Below, piece after piece: positions 50,969-59,922 of a DNA stretch of 64,000 nt. Origin of the DNA: G963663775 sp963663775 (GTDB lineage: Bacteria > Bacillota > Clostridia > Oscillospirales > Butyricicoccaceae); contig OY760624.1 of assembly GCA_963663775.1 (NCBI GenBank), positions 1,736,001 through 1,800,000 on the forward strand, written 5' to 3'. Each line of letters opens with the position of its first letter. Position 1 is the first letter of the stretch. Under the pieces are notes generated by a model. That model made no database searches. It was not told the origin of the DNA and worked only from the letters and a program-made list of their open reading frames with translations. Position numbers and translations under genes: made by a program.

Positions 50969-51649
50969 TTATACAAGACGGCTTTCTCGGAAGGACACAT
51001 AATCATCGTCTGCATAAATCACATGGTCCAAAAGCTGAATTTCCACCGTGCGTAAGCCCTTGCGAATCAGCTCGGTCAGCGTCATATCTTGCTGTGAGGG
51101 CAATGCGATGCCATGCGGATGATTGTGTGCCAAAATGACACCGTGCGCATGATGGCGCATGGCGATTTCCACAATGGTGCGCACGCTGACGCTGACACCG
51201 TCAAGCGAGCCTCTGCCCAATTCGCCGCAATAGAGCACACTGCCTTTGTGGTCTACGCAAGCCATCATGAGCAGTTCTTCGCATAATCCTGTGAAATACG
51301 GTTTTAAATAGTCGCCGATGAGTTGTGTGGAGGTCAGGCACAGCTTGCCCATGGACTGCTGTGTGCGGTCAATGGCATAGCTGCGAAACAATTCGATGCA
51401 CAGATGCACAAGCACTGCGGCACTTTCGCCGATGCCTTCGGTTTGCTGCAGTTCGGCAACCGATGCCTCAAACACCCCCGACAGGCTGCCAAACCGTTGC
51501 AGCAGCGCATGGGCGATAGGGTTCACATCTTTGCGGGGAATGGCATAAAAGAGCAGCAGCTCCAACATTTCGTGGTCATGAAATCCTTTTAAACCGAGCT
51601 CTAAAAATTTTTGTTTCACACGCTGGCGGTGGTCTTTGTGCACGCTCAT
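50969..51649 (-). CDS. radC: RadC/JAB1-MPN domain protein
   Basis: The 226-residue product has a helix-hairpin-helix N-terminal region (GSLSGVFEASVAELQQTEGI) and a JAMM metal motif (HNHPHGIALPSQQD, about residues 175-188). RadC proteins are widespread, but a repair role is doubtful; a metal-dependent hydrolase or mobile-element role has been proposed. I start at 51649 after AAGGAGTG. Its ATG overlaps the stop of the acetyltransferase gene, and uvrB follows 48 bases later. Confidence 0.92.
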   Translation of the reverse strand: MSVHKDHRQRVKQKFLELGLKGFHDHEMLELLLFYAIPRKDVNPIAHALLQRFGSLSGVFEASVAELQQTEGIGESAAVLVHLCIELFRSYAIDRTQQSMGKLCLTSTQLIGDYLKPYFTGLCEELLMMACVDHKGSVLYCGELGRGSLDGVSVSVRTIVEIAMRHHAHGVILAHNHPHGIALPSQQDMTLTELIRKGLRTVEIQLLDHVIYADDDYVSFRESRLV

Positions 51650-52266
51650 GGGCACTCCTTCAGGTGGGGAAGCCCAATCAAAGAGGCGGATTTTTCTAAA
51701 ATATCCTGCACAAAGGGCAAAGCGGCAATCTGCGAAAATGGAATGGTGGGGTGCGGCTCTCCGTCATGCGCACGCAGGGATTTTGCCATCCAAATAACAT
51801 CTCTCCACTGCCCAAATTTATACATGCTGTCTTGATAAGAGCCGGAAATCACAAACCCCATAGACGAGTGAAATTTGATAGAGCGTTCATTGGGGGAGGT
51901 GATGCCGACAAAAATATTGTAATACCCTTGCCTGGTCAAAATCTCCATCAAAGCACGATACAGCGCACTGGCAACCCCAAGGCGATGGAAATCCTGTGCG
52001 ACATAAATGGAGGTTTCCACAGACCATTGATAGGCGGCACGTTTGCGATGCGGCGAAGCATAGCCATATCCCGCCACGCTGCCATTGATATAACACACAA
52101 GCCACGGCGTTTGTGTGGTGAAACGCATGATGCGTTCTTGAAATTCTTTCAAAGACGGCGGCTCATATTCCGAGGAAACGGTGGTTTCCGATACATATGG
52201 TGCATAGACCGCCAGCATTTCTGCGGCGTCCGCTAAGGTTGCCTGCCGAATAATAATTTGTGGCAT
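51646..52266 (-). CDS. GNAT N-acetyltransferase, phosphinothricin-type
   Basis: The 206-residue enzyme has the GNAT acetyl-CoA loop DFHRLGVASALYRALMEILT and the PAT-like motifs VYAPYVSETTVSSEYEPPSL, YQWSVETSIYV and FVGITSPNERSIKFHSSMGF. Related enzymes acetylate phosphinothricin, methionine sulfoximine or similar amino groups; the substrate here is unknown. The start at 52266 follows GGGGGAGAAAT. It is the first gene of a leftward operon with radC, uvrB and uvrA. Confidence 0.88.
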   Translation of the reverse strand: MPQIIIRQATLADAAEMLAVYAPYVSETTVSSEYEPPSLKEFQERIMRFTTQTPWLVCYINGSVAGYGYASPHRKRAAYQWSVETSIYVAQDFHRLGVASALYRALMEILTRQGYYNIFVGITSPNERSIKFHSSMGFVISGSYQDSMYKFGQWRDVIWMAKSLRAHDGEPHPTIPFSQIAALPFVQDILEKSASLIGLPHLKECP

Positions 52267-52296
52267 ATTTCTCCCCCTGCCGATTCGTATGCTAGT

Positions 52297-52326
52297 ATTA
52301 TACCGCAATACACGTTTGTATTGCAA
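52297..52326 (-). promoter_or_regulatory. Promoter of the GNAT-radC-uvrBA operon
   Basis: On the minus strand TTGCAA, 18 bases and a perfect TATAAT lie about 30 bases before the acetyltransferase start. No LexA-type box is obvious. Confidence 0.65.
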
Positions 52327-52394
52327 GAATCGACTTGTACAATCCTAAGGGTCGTAATAGATACTAATTTTGCACGAAAAAACGGGAGAAGCGC

Positions 52395-52423
52395 TTGCAA
52401 TGCGGTGCATTTTGCTTTATACT
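52395..52423 (+). promoter_or_regulatory. Promoter of thiE-thiD
   Basis: TTGCAA at 52395, a 17-base spacer and TATACT at 52418-52423 lie 130 bases before thiE. I looked for a TPP riboswitch in the leader and saw none of its conserved blocks. Confidence 0.6.
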
Positions 52424-52553
52424 AAGTGCAAAGTCCTATAAAACAGCAAGGAAATGGGAAAAGCGGTGCATAGGTTCAAGAAGGGAGCATACGGCAGTAT
52501 GTTCTTTTTTTCTATGCTGCGAGTTAGACTGGTTCGGAAGGAAGAAAGCGTTT

Positions 52554-53207
52554 ATGAATTGCACCAAAAAGGATATGCTGCTGTATGCCGTGACAGACCG
52601 CAGCTGGCTGCGGGGACAAACTATGGCACAGCAGGTGGAGGCTGCGCTGCAGGGCGGGGTCACATGCGTGCAGCTGCGAGAGAAGCAGCTGGAGGAGGAT
52701 GCGTTTTTGCAGGAGGCATTGCAGATAAAAGCGTTGTGCAATGCCTATCAAGTGCCGTTTCTCATCAATGATAGGGTGGACATTGCGCTTGCCTGCGGTG
52801 CGGATGGTGTGCATATCGGGCAAAAGGATATGTGCGTGCAAGAAGCCCGTGCAGTGCTTGGCGCAGAAAAAATCATTGGCGTTTCGGCTAGAACGGTTGC
52901 ACAGGCGTTGGCGGCGCAGGAAGCCGGTGCAGATTATCTTGGGGTTGGTGCAGCATTTCAAACCGGCACAAAATTGGATGCCAATGCGATTGCGCACGAA
53001 ACCATGCAGGCGATTTGCCAAGCGGTGCAGATTCCGGTGGTTGCCATTGGCGGCATCACCTGTGACAATATCCTACAGCTTGCCGGCAGAGGGGTCGATG
53101 GCGTGGCAGTGGTCAGTGCCTTGTTTGCACAAACGGAGATTACCACGGCGGCACAGCGGCTGCGGCAGCTGAGCACGGAAATGATACAAAAGTGCGCACA
53201 GACATAG
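52554..53207 (+). CDS. thiE: Thiamine-phosphate synthase
   Basis: The 217-residue TIM-barrel enzyme joins HMP-pyrophosphate and thiazole phosphate to make thiamine phosphate. Motifs are LYAVTDRSWL, GGVTCVQLREKQLEED, FLINDRVDIALACGADGVHI and the phosphate loop VVAIGGITCDN. I use ATG 52554, preceded by GGAAGGAAG. thiD follows 14 bases later, a pairing for salvage of both substrates, although the thiazole branch is not in the window. Confidence 0.95.
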   Translation: MNCTKKDMLLYAVTDRSWLRGQTMAQQVEAALQGGVTCVQLREKQLEEDAFLQEALQIKALCNAYQVPFLINDRVDIALACGADGVHIGQKDMCVQEARAVLGAEKIIGVSARTVAQALAAQEAGADYLGVGAAFQTGTKLDANAIAHETMQAICQAVQIPVVAIGGITCDNILQLAGRGVDGVAVVSALFAQTEITTAAQRLRQLSTEMIQKCAQT

Positions 53208-53221
53208 GAGAGCAAACCCAT

Positions 53222-54001
53222 ATGAAAACAGTATTGACCATTGCCGGAAGTGACTGCAGCGGCGGCGCCGGTATACAGGCGGACATCAAAACAATGACCA
53301 TGCACGGCGTATATGCCATGAGCGCCATTACCGCACTCACAGCACAAAATACCTGCGGCGTGGCGGCGGTAGCAGCGACAACACCGGATTTTTTGGCGCA
53401 GCAGCTGGATTGTATTTTCACGGATATTATGCCCGATGCGGTCAAAATCGGTATGCTGTGCAATCGGGAATTGCTCGGCGTGGTGGTGGAAAAGCTGCGG
53501 CAGTACCACGCCTGTAATATTGTGGTAGACCCCGTGATGGTGTCCACGAGCGGGCGTGTGCTGCTGCAGCAGGATGCAATCGCAGCCATGCAGGCAGAAT
53601 TATTTCCGCTTGCCACACTCATCACGCCCAATATGCCGGAAGCCGCCGTGCTCAGCGGCATGGATGTGCAGCAGGAACAGAATATGGAGGCGGCTTCTCA
53701 ATATTTGCAGCAGCGATTTGGATGTGCTGTGCTGTGCAAGGGAGGACATGCGACCGACACGGCAAATGATTTGCTGTACACAAGCGAGGGCATGCAGTGG
53801 TTTGCAGGGCAGCGCATTGCAAATGCCAATACGCATGGCACAGGCTGCACACTTTCCAGTGCGATTGCCAGCAATCTTGCCAAAGGAGAAGCGTTGCAGA
53901 CAGCGGTGGCAAATGCAAAGCAATATTTGGCGCAGGCGATTGCCGCACAGCTGAATTTGGGCGTTGGCAATGGTCCACTTGCGCATAACTATTCATTATA
54001 A
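53222..54001 (+). CDS. thiD: Hydroxymethylpyrimidine / phosphomethylpyrimidine kinase
   Basis: The 259-residue ribokinase-family enzyme phosphorylates HMP and HMP-P. The start TVLTIAGSDCSGGAGIQADI is diagnostic, DPVMVSTSGRVLL holds the middle motif, and THGTGCTLSSAIASNLAKGE is the anion hole and catalytic aspartate-equivalent region. In this copy the usual GTGCT(L/F)SS is present. TAGGAGAGC precedes ATG 53222. It is the second gene of thiE-thiD. Confidence 0.95.
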   Translation: MKTVLTIAGSDCSGGAGIQADIKTMTMHGVYAMSAITALTAQNTCGVAAVAATTPDFLAQQLDCIFTDIMPDAVKIGMLCNRELLGVVVEKLRQYHACNIVVDPVMVSTSGRVLLQQDAIAAMQAELFPLATLITPNMPEAAVLSGMDVQQEQNMEAASQYLQQRFGCAVLCKGGHATDTANDLLYTSEGMQWFAGQRIANANTHGTGCTLSSAIASNLAKGEALQTAVANAKQYLAQAIAAQLNLGVGNGPLAHNYSL

Positions 54002-54132
54002 ACAACGGCGGAAGAACCAGAATGCGCTCATATTGGCGATATTCCATTTTATGCCACTTGATTTCGCTTAAAAAAGTGAAGCTTCACATGATTAAAATAG
54101 GTATTTACGACCAAATCTTTAGTTTTTTTTAT

Positions 54133-54178
54133 AATTGTCTTATTTTGTGCAAAGCGGTATAATTAAAATAAGACAATT
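54133..54178 (+). promoter_or_regulatory. Promoter inside a 14-bp inverted repeat
   Basis: AATTGTCTTATTTT at 54133-54146 is perfectly repeated inverted at 54165-54178. The promoter TTGTCT (54135-54140), 17 bases, TATAAT (54158-54163) lies across it, so a dimeric regulator binding the arms would block it. The leader to the next gene is about 300 bases and holds no gene or riboswitch I recognise. Confidence 0.6.
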
Positions 54179-54473
54179 TTGTGTTTTATGTGTGTTTTGC
54201 AGGAAAGATTGCAAAAGTTTCCACTCTGATTTCAGTCAATCATGCTTCTGGAATTGCAGGGAAAAAGACATAGGGTGCAAATGTTTCACACAGAAAAGGT
54301 TTTTCTATTGCAGGAAAACCCATGCTGTCAAAGGAAAACATGGACAGTATTTGCAAGGAACAGAGGTGTAAATTTCAAAAAAAGGAGGGTTTGCAGATAA
54401 AGGCTATCTAAAGATGAGAAAATAATTAAGTTCATGTGTAAAAATACAATCGGGTTAGGATTTGGGATACATC

Positions 54474-57080
54474 ATGATTATTTATAAAAACAAGAATTTT
54501 TTGGAATATATGCCAGATGTGCGTGCGTGTGACAAAGGGATTTCGGAGCTCAATGACCAATGGAACAACATGGAGCTGCTGCTCGAAATCAACTGCCCCA
54601 CGCAGGCGGGAAAAATTTTGCCCAATATGCGCAAAGTGCAGAAAGGGTTCTACGCCCTGCAGCAGCAGCTGGTGGAAACCTTGATTGCGGAAACCCTCAA
54701 TAAAATGAATCGCAAAATTATCTCCAAAGCACAGGTTGCGATTGATATTTTGATTCGCAATCTGTATGAACGAACCGCCGATGTGGGATTTATTGCAACA
54801 GATGATGACATTCGGCAATTTGTCTGCCAAGACGAGCATGAAGCAAATCGGGAATATATTCTCAATCGATTGCAGGAATATGTCGCAAAATATTCGGTTT
54901 ATGATGAGATTATTCTGCTGAACAGCGATTTTCAGGTGCTTTTGAATTTGAATCAAGACAATGCGATTGCCGGACAGACGATACAGGACCCCATTTTGGA
55001 AAATACGGTTGCCAGCACTCAAAATTTCATGGAACATTTTTGTGCATCTCCATTGCAGGCGGCAAAGGAACGAGCGCACATCTTTTCCAGCAAAATTTAC
55101 AATGATTTTGGCGAAGTGGCGGGCATTATTTGCCTGTGTTTTCGGTTTGAAGATGAAGTCGAGAAAATATTCCAAAAGTTGTCGAACGAGTATGACGGTT
55201 CGGTGATTTATATTGTGGATGACGAGGATACCGTCATTGCCAGCAGCAATGCGAACTATGTGCCGCTGGGCATTTCCATGGAAACCGGCGAACCAGGCGC
55301 AAATAATATTGTGTATTATCGTGGCGTGGAGTATATTGTGCAGACGGTGCCAACCAAGGGATACCAACAGTATGTTGGCTTGGGGTGGAAAGGCTGCGTG
55401 ATGATTCCGCTGGCATTGGCGTTCAAAGAGAAGCAGTCCAAGCTCGTGAAAAGCATTGCGCCGGATACCATGGCGGGGCTGATGAGCAAGGCGGATTCTT
55501 TTTCGGCGGAGCTCAAGCAAATTGTCAGCCAAACGCAAAAAATTCAGCACAGCTTGAAGCAAGTGGTGTTTAACGGACAGATTTTGGCGACCAAAAGCGT
55601 TTCCAAGGAGTTGGAGGAGACCAATCCGATGAAGCCGATTTTGCACTCCATCGGTAAAATCGGTGTCAATACCAGTCAGTTGTTTGAAAAATCAATCCAA
55701 AATCTGTTTGCAACGGTCATTACTTCGGGACTGCAAAATGTCAGCTTTGTGGCATCGCTCTGCGTCGACATTATGGATCGTAATCTATATGAACGCTCGG
55801 ATGACTGCCGTTGGTGGGCACTGAATCCGACCTTTCGGGGGTTAATGGCACAGCCTGAACTTTCGGCAGAAAACAAGCAGGAGCTGACCCGCATTCTGGA
55901 ATATGTCAACAGCCTGTACACGGTATATCGCAATCTGTTTTTGTTTGACGCCATGGGCAAAATCATCGCCGTTTCCAATCCGGAGCGTGCAGGTGACATT
56001 GGAAAAGTGCTTTCGGCAGACTATGTGCGCAATATTTTGGGCAACTATAGTCCGGAAAAATACTTTGTGTCCGCCTATGATGCCACAGAACTTTATGACA
56101 ATCGACACACGTATATTTATGGGGCGTCCATTACCGACAGCAGCAATCCGCAGCGCACCGTGGGCGGCATTGGCATTGTGTTTGACAGCGAATTTCAGTT
56201 CCAAAGCATGCTGTATGATGCCATTGACAACGATGAAGGTGCATTTGCGGTGTTTACCGACCGCAATAAGAAAATCATTGCCTCCACCAACAGCCGACTG
56301 CAAACAGGCGAGGTGTTTTCTCTGCCATCCCACTTGTTTGCCACCGCAAACGGAGAAAGTTGCTCGGAGATTTTGCAGTATGAGGGGGCGCACTATGCCG
56401 TTGGCTGTGCATGCTCCGCTTGTTATCGAGAATATAAATGTCAGGATGACGGCTATCAAAATGATGTGCTGGCGTTTGTGTTCGATAAGCTGTCTGATAT
56501 GGACGGCGGAAACGAAGAAATGGTGAAAACCGCTGGTATTGACCAGACGGACATTACGCTGTCGGACAAGGAAACCCATGTGAAGCTGGCAACCTTCCTG
56601 CTGAATCAGCAAGTGTTTGCGATGGAGCAAGTGGCGGTGCTGGAATCCATGGATTCGGAAAAAGTCATTCCGTTCCCCGGGGCATTGGAAGTGGTTAACG
56701 GTGCGGTTGCGTACAATAAGAAATATTTGGCGGTGATTGACGGGCGCAAGCTTTTGGGCATGCCTGCAAATGCTGAAATCGTTTCGCAATTGCTCATCAT
56801 TCAAATTGCGGACGGCACACAAGTGGCGTTGGCGGTGGATGAGCTCAACAGCATTTTGGAAGTCAACGCCAGCGAAATCAAATCCATTGCGCAGATTGGC
56901 AACAGTTCAGCCATTATCAAGGAGATTATTTACATCGAAAATGAAGTGAACAAAGCGGTTTTGATGTTTAATCAGAATGTTTTGCTGCAAAAGCTGAATT
57001 CGACCGTGGCAAAGACCGAACTGCAGCAAGCCCTGCGTGTGGTCGAGAAAAAATATGATGATACAGCAGACAAGCAATAA
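54474..57080 (+). CDS. Double sensor-module CheW protein
   Basis: The 868-residue product ends in a CheW domain (about residues 700-850, THVKLATFLLNQQVFAMEQV, LLIIQIADGTQVALAVDELN). Two related Cache-like sensor modules come before it, each marked by RNLYER followed by acidic residues (about residues 93 and 437) and by ELYDNRHTYIYGASITDSSN in the second. No membrane-spanning segment is visible, so it should be cytoplasmic. This arrangement would couple soluble signals to the CheA kinase array without a transmembrane receptor. The start ATG 54474 has a weak ribosome site. A compact [FeFe] hydrogenase gene follows 171 bases downstream. Confidence 0.8.
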   Translation: MIIYKNKNFLEYMPDVRACDKGISELNDQWNNMELLLEINCPTQAGKILPNMRKVQKGFYALQQQLVETLIAETLNKMNRKIISKAQVAIDILIRNLYERTADVGFIATDDDIRQFVCQDEHEANREYILNRLQEYVAKYSVYDEIILLNSDFQVLLNLNQDNAIAGQTIQDPILENTVASTQNFMEHFCASPLQAAKERAHIFSSKIYNDFGEVAGIICLCFRFEDEVEKIFQKLSNEYDGSVIYIVDDEDTVIASSNANYVPLGISMETGEPGANNIVYYRGVEYIVQTVPTKGYQQYVGLGWKGCVMIPLALAFKEKQSKLVKSIAPDTMAGLMSKADSFSAELKQIVSQTQKIQHSLKQVVFNGQILATKSVSKELEETNPMKPILHSIGKIGVNTSQLFEKSIQNLFATVITSGLQNVSFVASLCVDIMDRNLYERSDDCRWWALNPTFRGLMAQPELSAENKQELTRILEYVNSLYTVYRNLFLFDAMGKIIAVSNPERAGDIGKVLSADYVRNILGNYSPEKYFVSAYDATELYDNRHTYIYGASITDSSNPQRTVGGIGIVFDSEFQFQSMLYDAIDNDEGAFAVFTDRNKKIIASTNSRLQTGEVFSLPSHLFATANGESCSEILQYEGAHYAVGCACSACYREYKCQDDGYQNDVLAFVFDKLSDMDGGNEEMVKTAGIDQTDITLSDKETHVKLATFLLNQQVFAMEQVAVLESMDSEKVIPFPGALEVVNGAVAYNKKYLAVIDGRKLLGMPANAEIVSQLLIIQIADGTQVALAVDELNSILEVNASEIKSIAQIGNSSAIIKEIIYIENEVNKAVLMFNQNVLLQKLNSTVAKTELQQALRVVEKKYDDTADKQ

Positions 57081-57251
57081 AAATCGGTAATTTATCATCC
57101 ACTGGGTGCGGCAGACAAATACCTGTCGCACCTGTTTTTTGAAATTTCATGGCGTTATGCGGTATCTTTGCCGCACAGGCTATGATATAATTATAGATAA
57201 CAATCTTGTAAGTGGGTTGAAATATCATACAGGAAGAGTAGGAGTGAAAGC

Positions 57252-58496
57252 ATGAAAACGTTTCAGGAATTATATGAAAGCATGGTGACATCCGCATTGC
57301 AGGGGCATGAAGATGCAGTGCCGCCAGCCGATGCGTATCAGCCCGAGCATCTGGAGTATCTGCTGAACCCTAAAAAATATCCGCTGGTTTTGAAAACGGG
57401 TGTGTGCAATTGCACGGGTGACAAGGTGGAGGAATGTATCCAGCGATGTCCCTTTGATGCCATCCAGAAAGCAGAAAATGGCGGCATTATCATCAATGAA
57501 ACGCTGTGTTTGGGATGCTCTGCCTGCGTAGAGGGCTGTGCCAGCAGCAAATTGCGGGAAACAACAGACATGATTCCTGCACTCAAGGCAATCCGTGCGG
57601 CGGAAGGTCCGGTCTATGCGATGATTGCACCGGCTTTTTTGGGGCAGTTCAGCCACGAAGTGACCCCTGGAAAGCTGCGCACTGCACTGAAAAAAATCGG
57701 CTTTGACAGCATGGTAGAGGTTGCACTGTTTGCAGACGTGCTGACATTGAAGGAAGCCTTGGAGTTTGACAAAAACATTTGCACCGAATCCGATTTTCAG
57801 CTGACAAGCTGTTGCTGCCCCATGTGGATTGCCATGATAAAAAAAGTATATCATCAGCTTCTGCCGCATGTGCCGGGGGCGGTGTCGCCGATGATTGCCT
57901 GTGCAAGAGCCATTAAGCTGCTGCACCCCGATGCACTGACCGTTTTTATTGGCCCTTGCTTGGCGAAAAAGGCAGAAGCACGGGAAAAGGATTTGGTGGG
58001 AGATGTAGATTTTGTGCTCACCTTTCAGGAAATGCAGAACATATTGGATGCCTTGGGCATCAACCCTGCGGAACTTGCGGCGGATGAAAATGACCATTCG
58101 TCCAGAGCCGGCAGAATTTATGCCCGTGCCGGCGGCGTAAGTGAAGCGGTTGCAAAAACCGTGGAACGCCTCAATCCCAACCGTGAGATTCAAGTACGCA
58201 CCAAGCAGGCGGACGGTGTGCCGGATTGCAAGGCGATGATGCAGGAACTGCTTTCTGACAAGGCGGATGCCAATTTCTTTGAGGGCATGGGATGCCGTGG
58301 CGGATGTGTTGGCGGTCCGAAGGCAGTTTTGGGTGTGCCGGAAGGCACGGAGCTGGTGGAAGCCTATGGAAATGATGCGCCCTATCAGACACCGGCAGAA
58401 AACCCGTATGTCATCGAACTGCTGCACCGTTTGGGCATTGACACGATTGAAACACTGCTGGAAGATACGGATATTTTCACACGGCATTTTGAGTAA
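57252..58496 (+). CDS. Compact [FeFe] hydrogenase-like protein, probably sensory type
   Basis: The 414-residue product has two N-terminal [4Fe-4S] motifs (CNCTGDKVEECIQRCPFDA near 52-72; CLGCSACVEGC near 87-97) and a hydrogenase H-cluster domain. Its L1 motif is TSCCCPMW (about 185-192), L2 is GPCLAKKAEA (about 234-243) and L3 is EGMGCRGGCVGGPKA (about 344-358). The cysteines that bind the H-cluster are kept, but the residues around them differ from catalytic group A enzymes (TSCCPxW, MPCxxKK). This fits the group C/D types linked with sensing. No HydE/F/G maturases are in the window. AGGAGTGAAAGC is the ribosome site. Confidence 0.85.
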   Translation: MKTFQELYESMVTSALQGHEDAVPPADAYQPEHLEYLLNPKKYPLVLKTGVCNCTGDKVEECIQRCPFDAIQKAENGGIIINETLCLGCSACVEGCASSKLRETTDMIPALKAIRAAEGPVYAMIAPAFLGQFSHEVTPGKLRTALKKIGFDSMVEVALFADVLTLKEALEFDKNICTESDFQLTSCCCPMWIAMIKKVYHQLLPHVPGAVSPMIACARAIKLLHPDALTVFIGPCLAKKAEAREKDLVGDVDFVLTFQEMQNILDALGINPAELAADENDHSSRAGRIYARAGGVSEAVAKTVERLNPNREIQVRTKQADGVPDCKAMMQELLSDKADANFFEGMGCRGGCVGGPKAVLGVPEGTELVEAYGNDAPYQTPAENPYVIELLHRLGIDTIETLLEDTDIFTRHFE

Positions 58497-58524
58497 GCGG
58501 TTTGTTATACAAAAAATCCCCTGT

Positions 58525-58558
58525 AAAAAAGGCACTTCAGCTCCATGAAGTGCCTTTT
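58525..58558 (+). terminator. Intrinsic terminator after the hydrogenase gene
   Basis: AAAAAAGGCACTTCA and TGAAGTGCCTTTT form a strong stem with a short loop and T tail. Confidence 0.85.
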
Positions 58559-58727
58559 GCGCATCGTAGTTCCTGTGCTCATCATGGACAAGACAGCAGG
58601 TTTTATTAGTAAAACGCACTAATTCTGCCTTGTATTGTTGGCGGGAAACTGGTACAGTTAACACTATAAAGACCGCGCAGCATGGGATACATGCCACAAC
58701 GTTCGGATGGATACAGGAGTGAGGAAC

Positions 58728-59900
58728 ATGAAATTTAATGTTGGCGTTTTGGGAATCGGAGATATTAGCGACGTATATTTTCAGAATTTGAAAAAATATG
58801 ATATTGTGAATGTCATGGGTTGTGCTTCCAGAAGTCTGGAAAAAGCACAGAAAAAGGCAAATCAACACCATATTCCAAAAGCATATGCAACCGCACAGGA
58901 ACTGATTGCAGACCCTGAAATTGATATTGTTTTAAACTTAACCCTGCCCGCCGTGCATGGGGAACTGAACATGCAGGCGTTGCAGGCAGGCAAGCATGTG
59001 TATTCAGAAAAGCCACTGGCAGCCACCTTTGCCCAGGCGGAAAAAATCATGCAGTTGGCGCAGGAAAAGGGTCTGTATGTCGGCTGTGCGCCGGACACCT
59101 TTTTGGGCGGACGCCTGCAAACCATACGCAAGCTGCTCGATGACGGCGTGATTGGTGATGTGGTTGCGGCAAGTGCGTTTGTGGTGAGCCATGGGCATGA
59201 ATGGTTTCATCCAAGTCCGGCGTTTTTTTATCAAAAGGGTGCAGGACCGTTGCTGGATATCGGACCGTATTATATGACGGCGCTGCTGTCGCTGCTGGGT
59301 CCTGTGAAAAAATGCTGCGCCATGTCCAAAAGAACCTTTGCAGAGCGCACCATTGAAAGCGAGCCGAAAAAAGGCGAAATCATTCCGGTAGAAGTGGATA
59401 CCCACATCACAAGCAATTTGGAGTTTGCAAATGGTGCGATTGCAACGATGATTACAAGCTTTGACATTTGGGAATCGGAATTGCCCCGACTGGAGCTGTA
59501 CGGCACGAAGGGAAGTATCTGTATCGCAGACCCTGACCCCGTGGATGGACCCAATCTGTTCGGCGGAAAAGTGCTGCTGAGAACCATGGACAACTATCGA
59601 TGGAAGGGCTTGCCCAGACAGCAGCCATTCAGCGAGTGGGAAGAAGTCCCGATTGTGCATCCGTTCAATGAAACCAGCCATCAGGAAAACAGCCGAGGCA
59701 TCGGATTGGTGGACATGGCATATGCGATTCGGGATGGTCGACAGGAGCGCGCTAAGGGCCAAATGGCATTGCATTCGCTCGAGGTGATGGAAAGCATTCT
59801 GCAATCCGGAGCAGAAGAGCGCTTCTATCATATGAAGACGACATTTGAACGTCCGCAGCCGTTGCCTGTGGATTTTCCGCAAAGCGAAGATAAAAAATAA
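58728..59900 (+). CDS. Gfo/Idh/MocA-family oxidoreductase
   Basis: The 390-residue product has an N-terminal Rossmann fold (VGVLGIGDISDVYFQNLKKY) and the cofactor motif YSEKPLAAT with the conserved EKP. The C-terminal sheet domain carries GPLLDIGPYYMTALLSLLGP and an active-site region near HEWFHPSPAFF. Members are NAD(P)-dependent dehydrogenases of sugars, inositols or related compounds; the substrate is unknown. ATG 58728 follows CAGGAGTGAGG. It is followed 22 bases later by a UPF0303 gene, so the two may act together. Confidence 0.92.
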   Translation: MKFNVGVLGIGDISDVYFQNLKKYDIVNVMGCASRSLEKAQKKANQHHIPKAYATAQELIADPEIDIVLNLTLPAVHGELNMQALQAGKHVYSEKPLAATFAQAEKIMQLAQEKGLYVGCAPDTFLGGRLQTIRKLLDDGVIGDVVAASAFVVSHGHEWFHPSPAFFYQKGAGPLLDIGPYYMTALLSLLGPVKKCCAMSKRTFAERTIESEPKKGEIIPVEVDTHITSNLEFANGAIATMITSFDIWESELPRLELYGTKGSICIADPDPVDGPNLFGGKVLLRTMDNYRWKGLPRQQPFSEWEEVPIVHPFNETSHQENSRGIGLVDMAYAIRDGRQERAKGQMALHSLEVMESILQSGAEERFYHMKTTFERPQPLPVDFPQSEDKK

Positions 59901-59922
59901 ATGGAGAGCAAGAAAGGAAAAA

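Noticed and set aside
52424..52553. Possible TPP riboswitch before thiE
   Set aside because: I looked for the conserved GGGGTGC, CTGAGA and ACC(C)TTGAACCTGA blocks and found none.
54135..54371. A 78-codon plus-strand frame in the leader before the CheW gene
   Set aside because: It lacks a ribosome site and overlaps the promoter and leader; the composition is not protein-like.
54432..55646. A 404-codon minus-strand frame over the CheW protein
   Set aside because: It is antisense to recognisable Cache/CheW coding sequence and has no ribosome site or family motif.
57270..58871. A 533-codon minus-strand frame over the hydrogenase
   Set aside because: The hydrogenase motifs on the plus strand are decisive; the antisense frame only reflects codon bias.
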